NCBI GenBank assembly: GCA_015069575.1
Contig: SVIH01000015.1
Coordinates: forward strand, 1-32,558
DNA from: Clostridiales bacterium
GTDB lineage: Bacteria; Bacillota; Clostridia; Christensenellales; QALW01
Direction: 5' to 3'
DNA length: 32,558 nt
Part shown: positions 26,255 to 32,558 of the stretch, in pieces
How positions within the stretch are numbered: position 1 is the stretch's first letter
Layout: every line of letters begins with the position of its first letter
The notes under the pieces: generated by a model
The model's input: the letters and a program-made list of their open reading frames with translations, nothing else
What the model was told of the DNA's origin: nothing
The model's database searches: none
Made by a program: the position numbers and the translations under genes

Positions 26255-28411
26255 TTAAATTTTTTCGTGTTTATTCTTTCTTAAAAGCATAAAGATTATA
26301 AGTGCAAGCACAATAATTGCGGCAATTGTGCCGATGATATTTCCGCTTCCAAAGAACCAGGAACCAAGCTGATAAATAATTAAACATACTGCATAGGCAA
26401 AAACGCACATATATGTGATAGCAAAAGCAGTCCATTTCCAATTGTTCATTTCTCTTTTTATTGCGCCCATAGCTGCAAAGCAAGGTGCACAAAGTAAGTT
26501 AAAGGTTAAGAACGAAAAGCCTGCAAGCTGGTTGTTATTAAAGAACTCCTGACCGATAATTTTTGCATTTTCAAATGTGCCACCGTCAACTTCTGTCATA
26601 AGATCTGCGCCTTCAGGAATCATCTGTGAAAGTGTACCAAACACACCAACAACTTCTTCTTTCGCGACTAAACCTAAAATAGTAGCAACTGCTGCCTGCC
26701 AGGAACCAAAACCTAATGGGTTAAATAAGAAAGCGATAGGTGTACCTAATACTTCAAGGATTGAGGCACCGCCATTTTCTTCTGTAATATAGTGTAAGCC
26801 GTTTTCAAAAGAAAGACTGTTAAGTACCCAAATTAAAACGCTTGCGGCTAAGATTACCGTACCTGCACGCTTGATAAATGACCAGCCACGTTCCCAGGTT
26901 GCCCTTAAAATGTTAGAAGGCATCGGTGCGTGGTACTGTGGCAACTCCATAACGAATGGGGCAGGGTTGCCGGCAAATGGTTTTGTCTTTTTAAGCATAA
27001 GACCGGTTATAATAACTGCCGTAATACCCACAAAGTAAGCAGCTGTTGCAATTATTCCGCTATTATTAAAAAGAGCGCCTGCAATTAAGCCAACAATAGG
27101 CATTTTAGCACCGCAAGGAATAAATCCTGTGGTGATGATAGTCATTTTTCTGTCGCGGTCCTGTTCAATGGTTCTGCTTGCCATAATACCGGGAACACCG
27201 CAACCTGTTGCAACAAGCATAGGAATAAAGCTTTTACCTGAAAGCCCGAACTTACGGAATAATCTGTCCATAATAAAAGCAACACGTGCCATATATCCGC
27301 AGTCTTCAAGAATTGAAAGTAAAAGGAATAAAATAAGCATCTGTGGAACAAAGCCTAAAACTGCACCAACACCGCCAACAATACCGTCAGCAACAAGGCT
27401 TGTAAGCCAAGGTGCGCAGTTCCAACTCTCTAAAAGAGAGGTTGCGCCGGGCACAATCCATTCACCAAACAAGGTGTCATTCATAAAACCAACGGTCCAA
27501 TCTCCAACTGTTCCGATTGAAATGGTGTAAACAAGCCACATTATTAATATAAAAATAGGTAATGCAAGGAACTTGTTTGTAACTATTCTGTCAATTTTAT
27601 CAGATGTTGATAACATCTTGTGATATTTTTTTGTAAAGCACTTTTTTGCAAGTTCGGTTATGTAAAGGTATCTTTCGTTTGCAATAATGCTTTCAGAATC
27701 ATCTTCATAATGGGCTTCAACATCAAGAATATCTGATTCAATATGTTTAAGAATGTCGTCGTTAAGGGATAATTCTTCTTTTACACGGGCATCTCTTTCA
27801 AAAAGCTTAACCGCATACCAACGCTGGTTATCTTCAGGAAGATGATGAACTGTTGCTTCTTCAATATGTGCAAGAGCGTGTTCTACCGTGCCTGAAAAAA
27901 TATGAATATGGGCAAAACTACTGTTTTTTGCTTCTTCAACTGCAAGATTAGCAGCCTCTAAAATACCGTCACCTTTTAATGCAGAAATTTCAATAACCTT
28001 ACATTTTAGAGCTTTTGAAAGCTTTGCAATATCAATTTTGTCGCCACGTTTTCTAACAACATCCATCATATTTATAGCAATAACAACGGGAATACCTAAA
28101 TCAAGAAGTTGTGTTGTAAGATAAAGGTTTCTTTCTAAGTTTGTGCCGTCAACAATGTTAAGTATGGCGTGGGGCTTTTCCTCTACAAGATAATTTCTTG
28201 CAACAACCTCTTCCAAGGTGTAGGGGGAAAGGGAATAAATACCGGGAAGGTCAGTTACGATAACGTCATCGTAATTCTTTAATTTACCTTCTTTCTTTTC
28301 AACTGTAACGCCGGGCCAGTTACCAACGTACTGGTTTGATCCTGTAAGCGCGTTAAAAAGTGTTGTTTTGCCACTGTTAGGATTACCTGCAATTGCTATT
28401 TTGTATTCCAT
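26255..28411 (-). CDS. feoB: Ferrous iron transporter FeoB
   Basis: A 718-residue inner-membrane iron permease fused to a GTPase. The N-terminal G domain shows GNPNSGKT (9-16), DLPG (54-57) and NMMD (114-117), with a helical GDI-like spacer to about 270. The membrane part holds two gate repeats, including GCGVPGIMASRT near 405 and LLCAPCFAAMGAIKRE near 650, both with the conserved cysteines. It imports Fe(II), the main iron source for anaerobes. It lies 20 bp after feoA and before the cysteine-rich partner gene, in an operon with two likely iron-repressor boxes at its promoter. Confidence 0.96.
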   Translation of the reverse strand: MEYKIAIAGNPNSGKTTLFNALTGSNQYVGNWPGVTVEKKEGKLKNYDDVIVTDLPGIYSLSPYTLEEVVARNYLVEEKPHAILNIVDGTNLERNLYLTTQLLDLGIPVVIAINMMDVVRKRGDKIDIAKLSKALKCKVIEISALKGDGILEAANLAVEEAKNSSFAHIHIFSGTVEHALAHIEEATVHHLPEDNQRWYAVKLFERDARVKEELSLNDDILKHIESDILDVEAHYEDDSESIIANERYLYITELAKKCFTKKYHKMLSTSDKIDRIVTNKFLALPIFILIMWLVYTISIGTVGDWTVGFMNDTLFGEWIVPGATSLLESWNCAPWLTSLVADGIVGGVGAVLGFVPQMLILFLLLSILEDCGYMARVAFIMDRLFRKFGLSGKSFIPMLVATGCGVPGIMASRTIEQDRDRKMTIITTGFIPCGAKMPIVGLIAGALFNNSGIIATAAYFVGITAVIITGLMLKKTKPFAGNPAPFVMELPQYHAPMPSNILRATWERGWSFIKRAGTVILAASVLIWVLNSLSFENGLHYITEENGGASILEVLGTPIAFLFNPLGFGSWQAAVATILGLVAKEEVVGVFGTLSQMIPEGADLMTEVDGGTFENAKIIGQEFFNNNQLAGFSFLTFNLLCAPCFAAMGAIKREMNNWKWTAFAITYMCVFAYAVCLIIYQLGSWFFGSGNIIGTIAAIIVLALIIFMLLRKNKHEKI

Positions 28412-28431
28412 TTTTAATTATCCTTTCTGTG

Positions 28432-28653
28432 TTATTCAACTTCAATCATTTGTGCATCGTCTTTTCTTAACGAAAGCTCATAGCCTCTTATAAACAACTC
28501 CATAGGATCACCTAAGGGCGCAAACTTTCTAACGTAAATTTCAACGCCTTTTGTAATTCCCATATCCATTATTCTTCTTCTGATAGGTCCTTCGCCGTGA
28601 AGCTTTTTTACTGTAACTGTCTGCCCAATTTTTGCATCCTTTAACGTCTTCAA
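28432..28653 (-). CDS. feoA: FeoA, ferrous iron transport accessory protein
   Basis: A 73-residue SH3-like protein with the FeoA pattern: KIGQTVTVKKLHGEGPIRRRIMDMGITKGVEIYVRKFAPLGDP. It is cytoplasmic and needed for FeoB function in several bacteria. An ATG at 28662 would add MLY at the front, but AAGGAG abuts that ATG with no spacing, while a TTG three codons later (28653) has an ideal 9-nt gap and gives MKTLKDAKIGQ, the usual family start. I choose the TTG with moderate confidence; the ATG is the alternative. First gene of feoA-feoB-cysteine-rich protein. Confidence 0.9.
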   Translation of the reverse strand: MKTLKDAKIGQTVTVKKLHGEGPIRRRIMDMGITKGVEIYVRKFAPLGDPMELFIRGYELSLRKDDAQMIEVE

Positions 28654-28672
28654 ATATAACATCTCCTTCTTG

Positions 28673-28688
28673 GTTAGTCTATGCTAAC
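28673..28688 (-). promoter_or_regulatory. DtxR-like operator, promoter-distal box of feo
   Basis: GTTAGTCTATGCTAAC, arms GTTAG/CTAAC, lies in the untranslated leader just before the feoA ribosome binding site. It matches the other box at most positions. Centre-to-centre distance between the boxes is 34 bp. Confidence 0.6.
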
Positions 28689-28705
28689 TTTATATCAAAA
28701 ATAAC

Positions 28706-28723
28706 AGTTAGCCTCTGCTAACT
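28706..28723 (-). promoter_or_regulatory. DtxR-like operator at the feo transcription start
   Basis: AGTTAGCCTCTGCTAACT is a perfect inverted repeat with 7-bp arms and a 4-bp centre, resembling the TTAG-type arms of DtxR/IdeR boxes. It begins about 8 bp after the -10 and so covers the likely transcription start. Repression by an iron-loaded DtxR-type protein is inferred. Confidence 0.65.
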
Positions 28724-28730
28724 CAATGAC

Positions 28731-28759
28731 ATTATATTTTAAAATCCAATCTTTGTCAA
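28731..28759 (-). promoter_or_regulatory. Promoter of the feo operon
   Basis: On the minus strand, a perfect TTGACA (28754-28759) and perfect TATAAT (28731-28736) with 17-bp spacing. A consensus promoter this strong fits a gene set held off by a repressor. Confidence 0.8.
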
Positions 28760-28804
28760 CTGATTTTTTCAAAAAAATTTTTTGTTATTTTGTGTAATAA
28801 ATAA

Positions 28805-28833
28805 TTGCAAAAAATAAAAATATCGTGTATAAT
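28805..28833 (+). promoter_or_regulatory. Promoter of guaA
   Basis: TTGCAA (28805-28810) and TATAAT (28828-28833) with 17-bp spacing. The leader to the ATG is only about 25 nt, so there is no room for a purine riboswitch. Confidence 0.7.
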
Positions 28834-28863
28834 TATTTTCATAAAATATTAGGGGGTAAAAAT

Positions 28864-29844
28864 ATGGATATTGTTAGGCGTCCCGAAACTATGCAAAGAA
28901 TTACAACAAATGAACTTGCGCAAGTCTTTATTGATGAACAGGTTGCTGAAATCAGGGAACAGGTAAAAGATAAAAAGGTTTTACTTGCACTTTCAGGTGG
29001 TGTTGATTCATCAGTTGTTGCCGCACTTTTAATTAAAGCAATTGGAAAGCAGCTTGTGTGTGTTCATGTAAATCACGGCCTTATGCGTAAAGGTGAAAGC
29101 GAACAGGTTATTGAGGTTTTTAGAAATCAGCTTGATGCTAACCTTATCTATATTGATGCTACTGATCGTTTTCTTGATTTGTTAAGAGATGTTGCTGAAC
29201 CTGAAAAGAAGCGCAAAATTATCGGTAACGAATTTATTAAAGTTTTTGATGAAGAAGCAGGTAAACTTCAGGGTATTTCCTTCTTAGCACAGGGTACAAT
29301 TTATCCTGATATATTAGAAAGTGATGGTGTTAAAGCACATCATAACGTTGGCGGTCTTCCTGAAGATATGCAGATGGAACTTGTAGAACCTATTAAACTT
29401 CTTTATAAGGATGAGGTTCGTGTTGTTGGTAAAGCACTTGGCTTGCCTGCACAAATGGTTGACCGTCAGCCATTCCCAGGTCCAGGCTTAGGTGTTCGTT
29501 GCCTTGGTGCAATTACAAGGGACAGGCTTCATGCTTTAAGGGAAGCAGATGCAATTTTAAGGGAAGAATTTGATAAATGTGGTCTTGCATCAAAAGTTTG
29601 GCAGTATTTTATTGCAGTTCCTGATTTTAAAAGCGTTGGCGTAAAGGATAATAAACGCTATGAAGGTTGGCCCGCAATTATCCGCGCAGTCAATACTGTT
29701 GACGCTATGACCGCTACTATTGAAGAAATTCCTTACGAAGTTCTTCATACAATTACAAATCGTATTACAACTGAGGTTGAAGGCATTAACCGTGTACTTT
29801 TAGACCTTACACCTAAACCCATTGGCACTATCGAGTGGGAATAA
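28864..29844 (+). CDS. guaA: GMP synthase, synthetase subunit only (no glutaminase domain)
   Basis: A 326-residue protein that aminates XMP to GMP with ATP. The ATP-pyrophosphatase loop LALSGGVDSS lies at 41-50 with SGGVDS at 44-49. Then come VNHGLMRKGE, GLPEDMQMELVEPIKLLYKDEVR, RQPFPGPGLGVR and the dimerisation end LLDLTPKPIGTIEWE. Typical bacterial GuaA has about 510 residues because a class I glutamine amidotransferase precedes this part. Here AGGGGG and the ATG at 28864 come right before the synthetase domain, and the promoter is just upstream, so nothing is cut off. A separate glutaminase subunit elsewhere, or use of free ammonia, is implied. Its last codons are the start of the 127-bp repeat. 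Confidence 0.92.
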   Translation: MDIVRRPETMQRITTNELAQVFIDEQVAEIREQVKDKKVLLALSGGVDSSVVAALLIKAIGKQLVCVHVNHGLMRKGESEQVIEVFRNQLDANLIYIDATDRFLDLLRDVAEPEKKRKIIGNEFIKVFDEEAGKLQGISFLAQGTIYPDILESDGVKAHHNVGGLPEDMQMELVEPIKLLYKDEVRVVGKALGLPAQMVDRQPFPGPGLGVRCLGAITRDRLHALREADAILREEFDKCGLASKVWQYFIAVPDFKSVGVKDNKRYEGWPAIIRAVNTVDAMTATIEEIPYEVLHTITNRITTEVEGINRVLLDLTPKPIGTIEWE

Positions 29845-29958
29845 TTAATGCAAGTCGAAAAAGCCTTATAAATCAAGGTTTTTCGGCATTCAAAGCGAGT
29901 TTTTGATACCGTTTTGATACCAAATAGAATAATAAACAACGGCAGGGGTGTAAATCTC
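29832..29958. repeat. 127-bp direct repeat, left copy (guaA 3' end; probable attachment site)
   Basis: Perfectly identical to 32432-32558. It begins inside guaA at the last four sense codons and includes the stop. It then contains a hairpin (CGAAAAA-CCTT/AAGG-TTTTTCG with one bulge, 29856-29885) and two direct TTTTGATACC repeats (29901-29910, 29912-29921). Identity stops one base upstream. The right copy is cut by the window end, so 127 bp is a minimum. The 3' end of guaA is a known integration target of genomic islands. Confidence 0.75.
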
Positions 29959-30008
29959 CTGCCGTTGCTGTCTTTTAAGGGTGTCTCTTCGGCGGCACCC
30001 ATTTTTTT
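29938..30008 (+). terminator. Double hairpin downstream of guaA
   Basis: AACGGCAGG (29938-29946) pairs with CCTGCCGTT (29958-29966). A second hairpin, GGGTGTC/GGCACCC (29979-29985 with 29994-30000), is followed by a T run at 30002-30008. The second is a classic terminator. The first begins inside the direct repeat and is cut off in the right copy. Apart from these and the repeat, 29845-30123 holds no gene. Confidence 0.75.
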
Positions 30009-30038
30009 ATATTAGTTCACACGTTTTTCGCAAGAATA

Positions 30039-30047
30039 TGTTATAAT
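30039..30047 (+). promoter_or_regulatory. Extended -10 promoter of the sigma/anti-sigma pair
   Basis: TGTTATAAT at 30039-30047 is a perfect extended -10 element without a good -35 at 16-18 bp. It lies about 75 bp before the sigma factor start, which has an AAAGGAGA ribosome binding site. Confidence 0.45.
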
Positions 30048-30123
30048 TATTTTGAGAAAAGTGTAAGATTTCGATTTTTTAAACGAATATAATATTAAAT
30101 TAATTCAAAGGAGAGATGAGACT

Positions 30124-30687
30124 ATGGAGGACAGTAAGTTACTGAGATTGCTACATAAAGACCCGAGCGCTGGAATGGAACAGTTAATGAATCAGTATGC
30201 AGGTCTTGTTTATGCTGTTGTCAAAGGTAAATATACGGGGTCTTGCTATGTTTCAACCGATTTTGAAGATTGTGTGGCAGATGTATTCAGCGAGTTTTAC
30301 ACGGAGCTTGCGAAGTATGACCCGAAGATCTCAAGCATCAAATCATATCTGTGCGTATTGGCTCGTTACCACGCGATCGATGTAGCACGAAAACGTGTGA
30401 GACAACGAGGTGATTTTTCGCTTGACGATGAGGATAGTTTGCTTCAGATTGCTGATAATTTTACCATAGAGGGAGATATTGCAGAGGATGAGATTCGCCA
30501 CGAGGTGTTATCAGCGGTTAAGGAGCTTGGTGAACCCGACTCAAGCATCATCATACGGAAGTATTATTTTGGTGAGTCCTCAAAGGATATCGCGGATGCG
30601 CTGAAGCTGACAGTATCCAATGTGGATACGCGCACACACAGAGCTTTAAACAAATTGCGAAAATTGTTTGGAGGTAAAGAGGTATGA
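30124..30687 (+). CDS. Sigma-70 family RNA polymerase sigma factor (ECF-like)
   Basis: A 187-residue protein with only regions 2 and 4, as in ECF factors. Region 2 covers about 15-95 (DFEDCVADVFSEFYTELAKYD, then IKSYLCVLARYHAIDVARKR for -10 recognition). Region 4 covers about 125-183, with the helix-turn-helix around YYFGESSKDIADALKLTVSNVDTRTHRAL. It directs RNA polymerase to an unknown gene set. The next gene starts within its stop (ATGA overlap of 4 bp) and encodes a membrane protein, the usual sigma/anti-sigma arrangement. It lies in the presumed guaA-integrated cassette. Confidence 0.87.
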   Translation: MEDSKLLRLLHKDPSAGMEQLMNQYAGLVYAVVKGKYTGSCYVSTDFEDCVADVFSEFYTELAKYDPKISSIKSYLCVLARYHAIDVARKRVRQRGDFSLDDEDSLLQIADNFTIEGDIAEDEIRHEVLSAVKELGEPDSSIIIRKYYFGESSKDIADALKLTVSNVDTRTHRALNKLRKLFGGKEV

Positions 30688-32156
30688 AAAAGAAATTGAA
30701 TGAAATATTTGATGAAGCAAAGCCGCAGGAACTTGATCAGTTTTCAGATGAGTTGAACGCACCCAAACTCCCCGATGATGTGCTTGCTTCAGTTAAAGAT
30801 AAGTTTTATGTCAAAACAAAATTGAAGAAAGAGAAGAAAACCACCCAAAACATATGGATTCGATTTGGGGCAATCGCAGCCTGCTTGTTGCTGATAGTCA
30901 GTGCTGTCATTGTTGTGCCTATGGTGCGAGAGGATTATACCCCAATCATTTTTGATGCAACTGTGTCCCCTGAACAATTAAACGGTAATAGTTTGGAATT
31001 TATAGTAGGAACTTCTACTTCTATTGAGGGCGGGGCTGCTGCAGAACCACCCAGATTTGAATTTAGCGCAGGATTTGCTGTAAAAGCCAGGGTTGTGAAG
31101 AATTATCCCGATAAATACTATAAACTTGATATCAGCTCGGCATATCGACCTATGGCATATCGTTTGATACAGATGGAAACCCTTGAAGTTATATGCGGTA
31201 ACAATGTGCCGAAATATTTTCTTTATTTAATTCCGGATTACCTCTATGTCGATATGTCCATATATGATTCGCTCATAATATCTATGTCTCAGCTTGGGGT
31301 AGAAAATTATGTTTTGCGAAACGGGACACAAAACAAGATGGAGTCTTTTGAATTGCTTATATTTTCGGATGAATGGGATAATCCCGAACGCGGTAACATT
31401 ATTGCTTTTAGCGATGGCATATTTGATGAAAGCTTGTGGCAAAATAAAATGTGGAATCACGGTTATCATTATCTTGATCATCCGGAACACGCCGATCTTG
31501 TTGTGGCGCGTGGTGACTTCGAGAGCACCGTTATATCTGCCATCAATCAGCAATTTGAGGAATGGTACGATGGCAATTTTAAGGCCCCCTCTGTAAAAAC
31601 ACTCAATTTTACTACCCAAGCAGCAAGGGATGCCATCGAATATGTAAAGCCCTTTGTCAACGGCGTTTTTTCTCAGTTGTATAGAAACGGAGCGCTCATT
31701 TTCAGACGCTATATCAACGGTTGCCAAACTGAAGAAACGATAAGTATCGATTTTCTTACTGAAGAAGTAACTTATTCCGAGGTTCGTTATACTAAGGAAG
31801 ATATGGAACAGATGGAGAATATCTCCGCGCATCTTTCTAAAAAAGTAGCCGAATATGCGGAGCAATTGCCGACTCCACCGCACACCAGACCCAAAGGGAA
31901 AGAGCTTGTGTGCCTTAATTTGTATGCATGGTATGCTAAAGTGGATGGTAAATTATACGGCATTATCAAAACTGCTTGGCGATACAGAAATAAAGATGAT
32001 TGGTTCATTCAATACTATGATGAAGCTCACGTTCTGTACGATATGTCAGCAGGAACGGCAACCGATATTTCAAGAGATGACTTGGTGGCTATCGTAGGAA
32101 CTCGCAATGTGTATATGGATAAATACGGAAAAGGAATCGAAATGCCCATGTATTAA
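30684..32156 (+). CDS. Single-pass membrane protein, probable anti-sigma factor with large extracytoplasmic domain
   Basis: A 490-residue protein. A charged cytoplasmic N terminus of about 57 residues (LNEIFDEAKPQELDQFSDEL) is followed by one membrane helix at about 58-81 (FGAIAACLLLIVSAVIVVP). About 400 residues outside follow; I do not recognise a family there. No zinc-binding HxxxCxxC anti-sigma motif is present. The role as anti-sigma or sensor is inferred from 4-bp overlap with the sigma gene and from topology. The outer part is rich in aromatic and acidic residues (WYDGNF, YAWYAKVDGKLYG) and may sense a ligand or envelope stress. Confidence 0.6.
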   Translation: MKKKLNEIFDEAKPQELDQFSDELNAPKLPDDVLASVKDKFYVKTKLKKEKKTTQNIWIRFGAIAACLLLIVSAVIVVPMVREDYTPIIFDATVSPEQLNGNSLEFIVGTSTSIEGGAAAEPPRFEFSAGFAVKARVVKNYPDKYYKLDISSAYRPMAYRLIQMETLEVICGNNVPKYFLYLIPDYLYVDMSIYDSLIISMSQLGVENYVLRNGTQNKMESFELLIFSDEWDNPERGNIIAFSDGIFDESLWQNKMWNHGYHYLDHPEHADLVVARGDFESTVISAINQQFEEWYDGNFKAPSVKTLNFTTQAARDAIEYVKPFVNGVFSQLYRNGALIFRRYINGCQTEETISIDFLTEEVTYSEVRYTKEDMEQMENISAHLSKKVAEYAEQLPTPPHTRPKGKELVCLNLYAWYAKVDGKLYGIIKTAWRYRNKDDWFIQYYDEAHVLYDMSAGTATDISRDDLVAIVGTRNVYMDKYGKGIEMPMY

Positions 32157-32171
32157 CTGTGCAACAATAGT

Positions 32172-32199
32172 AAGGTGAGCGTATTTTACGCTCGCCTTT
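32172..32199 (+). terminator. Terminator of the sigma/anti-sigma operon
   Basis: AAGGTGAGCGTA (32172-32183) pairs with TACGCTCGCCTT (32187-32198), with one T-G pair and a 3-nt loop. It lies 15 bp past the stop codon. Confidence 0.7.
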
Positions 32200-32261
32200 C
32201 GATTATCAGTGTTATGAATCTTCAAAAAATCTCCACAAACCTCTTAATATTTATTCTGATT

Positions 32262-32380
32262 TTATGGTATAATAAATTACATGGAAAAGTAGTGCTTTTC
32301 GGGTGGCATTGGGGATACCAATTTAATACCGTTTTTTCGTAGACGCCATAGAAGAAGCGAAAATCTTGGTCAAATGCCAC
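32262..32380 (+). other. Structured region with nested inverted repeats near the cassette right end
   Basis: An extended -10 (TGGTATAAT, 32265-32273) is followed by a small hairpin (GAAAAG 32284-32289 with CTTTTC 32295-32300). Then comes a nested set of arms: GTGGCATT (32303-32310) with AATGCCAC (32373-32380), ACCAA (32317-32321) with TTGGT (32366-32370), and TTTTCG (32334-32339) with CGAAAA (32358-32363). The order is consistent with one long imperfect hairpin. It could be a small RNA, a single-stranded recombination or transfer site, or recombinase arm sites. No convincing protein gene lies in 32157-32558. Confidence 0.4.
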
Positions 32381-32431
32381 TAAAAAACGCGTAAAAAGAC
32401 CTGAATTCACTCGATATAATACTAATTTAAG

Positions 32432-32558
32432 CGAGTGGGAATAATTAATGCAAGTCGAAAAAGCCTTATAAATCAAGGTTTTTCGGCATTCAAAGCGAGT
32501 TTTTGATACCGTTTTGATACCAAATAGAATAATAAACAACGGCAGGGGTGTAAATCTC
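32432..32558. repeat. 127-bp direct repeat, right copy (cut by window end)
   Basis: Identical to 29832-29958 over its full visible length and carries the terminal guaA codons, stop, hairpin and paired TTTTGATACC motifs without the rest of guaA. Just upstream, CACTCG (32408-32413) is inverted relative to the repeat's first bases CGAGTG (32432-32437), as recombinase core sites often are. The window ends inside the repeat. Confidence 0.75.

Larger units (their letters stand above)
29832..32431. mobile_element. Putative guaA-integrated cassette with sigma/anti-sigma cargo
   Basis: A 2,600-bp segment bounded by the two copies of the guaA-end repeat. It holds only two genes (sigma factor and membrane anti-sigma candidate), their promoter and terminator, and a nested inverted repeat near the right end. 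Coding here uses more G/C-ending codons than the neighbouring genes. No integrase or transposase is seen, so it is either non-autonomous cargo, an element remnant, or the first part of a tandem array whose recombinase lies beyond the window. Confidence 0.5.

Noticed and set aside
28834-28863. Purine riboswitch before guaA
   Set aside because: The leader between the -10 and the ATG is only about 30 nt, too short for the aptamer, and no conserved purine-box sequence is visible.
29901-29921. Paired TTTTGATACC as a CRISPR or iteron array
   Set aside because: Only two 10-bp units with a 1-bp gap; no further repeats or spacers. Better read as part of the attachment region.
29745-30002. Antisense open frame across the guaA end and the direct repeat, also appearing at 32222-32539
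   Set aside because: It is the complement of the repeat and hairpins, lacks a credible start signal, and recurs only because the DNA is repeated.
31227-31883. Minus-strand open frame of 218 codons inside the anti-sigma gene
   Set aside because: It is fully antisense to a longer, coupled gene with a proper start; no promoter or ribosome binding site; composition looks like a shadow frame.
32214-32342. A 42-codon open frame with a hydrophobic start just after the sigma operon terminator
   Set aside because: It has no ribosome binding site, runs through the extended -10 and into the nested inverted repeats, and the C-terminal part is dictated by the repeat arms. Likely chance.

Overview
The window is AT-rich and carries a compact Gram-positive gene set: spoVG-glmU-pth-mfd synteny, lipoprotein signal peptides, strong GGAGG-type ribosome binding sites and consensus TTGACA/TATAAT promoters. 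This fits a member of the Clostridia (Bacillota), probably a gut-type anaerobe. The assignment is inferred from gene content and style; no rRNA marker is present.

Layout. 1-350: no protein gene, but three tRNA-Arg(CCT) 5' halves in tandem on the minus strand, two of them broken exactly at the anticodon loop, which looks like stacked attachment-site remnants. 353-3553 (minus): AEC-family transporter, tRNA-Thr, an ABC permease/ATPase pair without a binding protein, and a short DtxR-type iron regulator. 3815-13163 (plus): EF-G-like GTPase, spoVG, glmU, pth, mfd and a PrsA-like lipoprotein foldase. 13258-14316: an SGNH esterase. 14500-20379: an arginine operon (argG, argH, a polar amino acid ABC importer of three genes, and an ornithine carbamoyltransferase) behind a strong promoter and a cluster of ArgR-like boxes. 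20417-21272 (minus): histidine phosphatase and tRNA-Ala. 21404-26050 (plus): NADP isocitrate dehydrogenase, a SEC-C protein, lepA and hemW. 26085-28653 (minus): feoA-feoB-FeoB-associated cysteine-rich protein, with a consensus promoter whose start region carries two palindromes that resemble DtxR boxes. 28864-29844: a GMP synthetase that has only the synthetase half.

The right end (29832-32558) is accessory DNA. The last codons of guaA and the following sequence, 127 bp in all, recur perfectly 2,600 bp downstream at the window edge. Between the copies lie a sigma-70-family (ECF-like) factor, a translationally coupled single-pass membrane protein that is probably its anti-sigma factor, and a region of nested inverted repeats. 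I read this as a cargo cassette inserted at the 3' end of guaA, with no recombinase visible in the window. The repeat is cut by the window end, and 127 is also a common assembler k-mer length, so its true length and meaning need reads or a longer contig.

Other notable points: pth lacks a standard start codon in front of its first beta strand, and one inserted base would restore a canonical start overlapping glmU. The foldase has a coiled-coil-like insertion inside its rotamase domain. The DtxR-type regulator has iron-type ligands, and the feo operators give a plausible, testable target.
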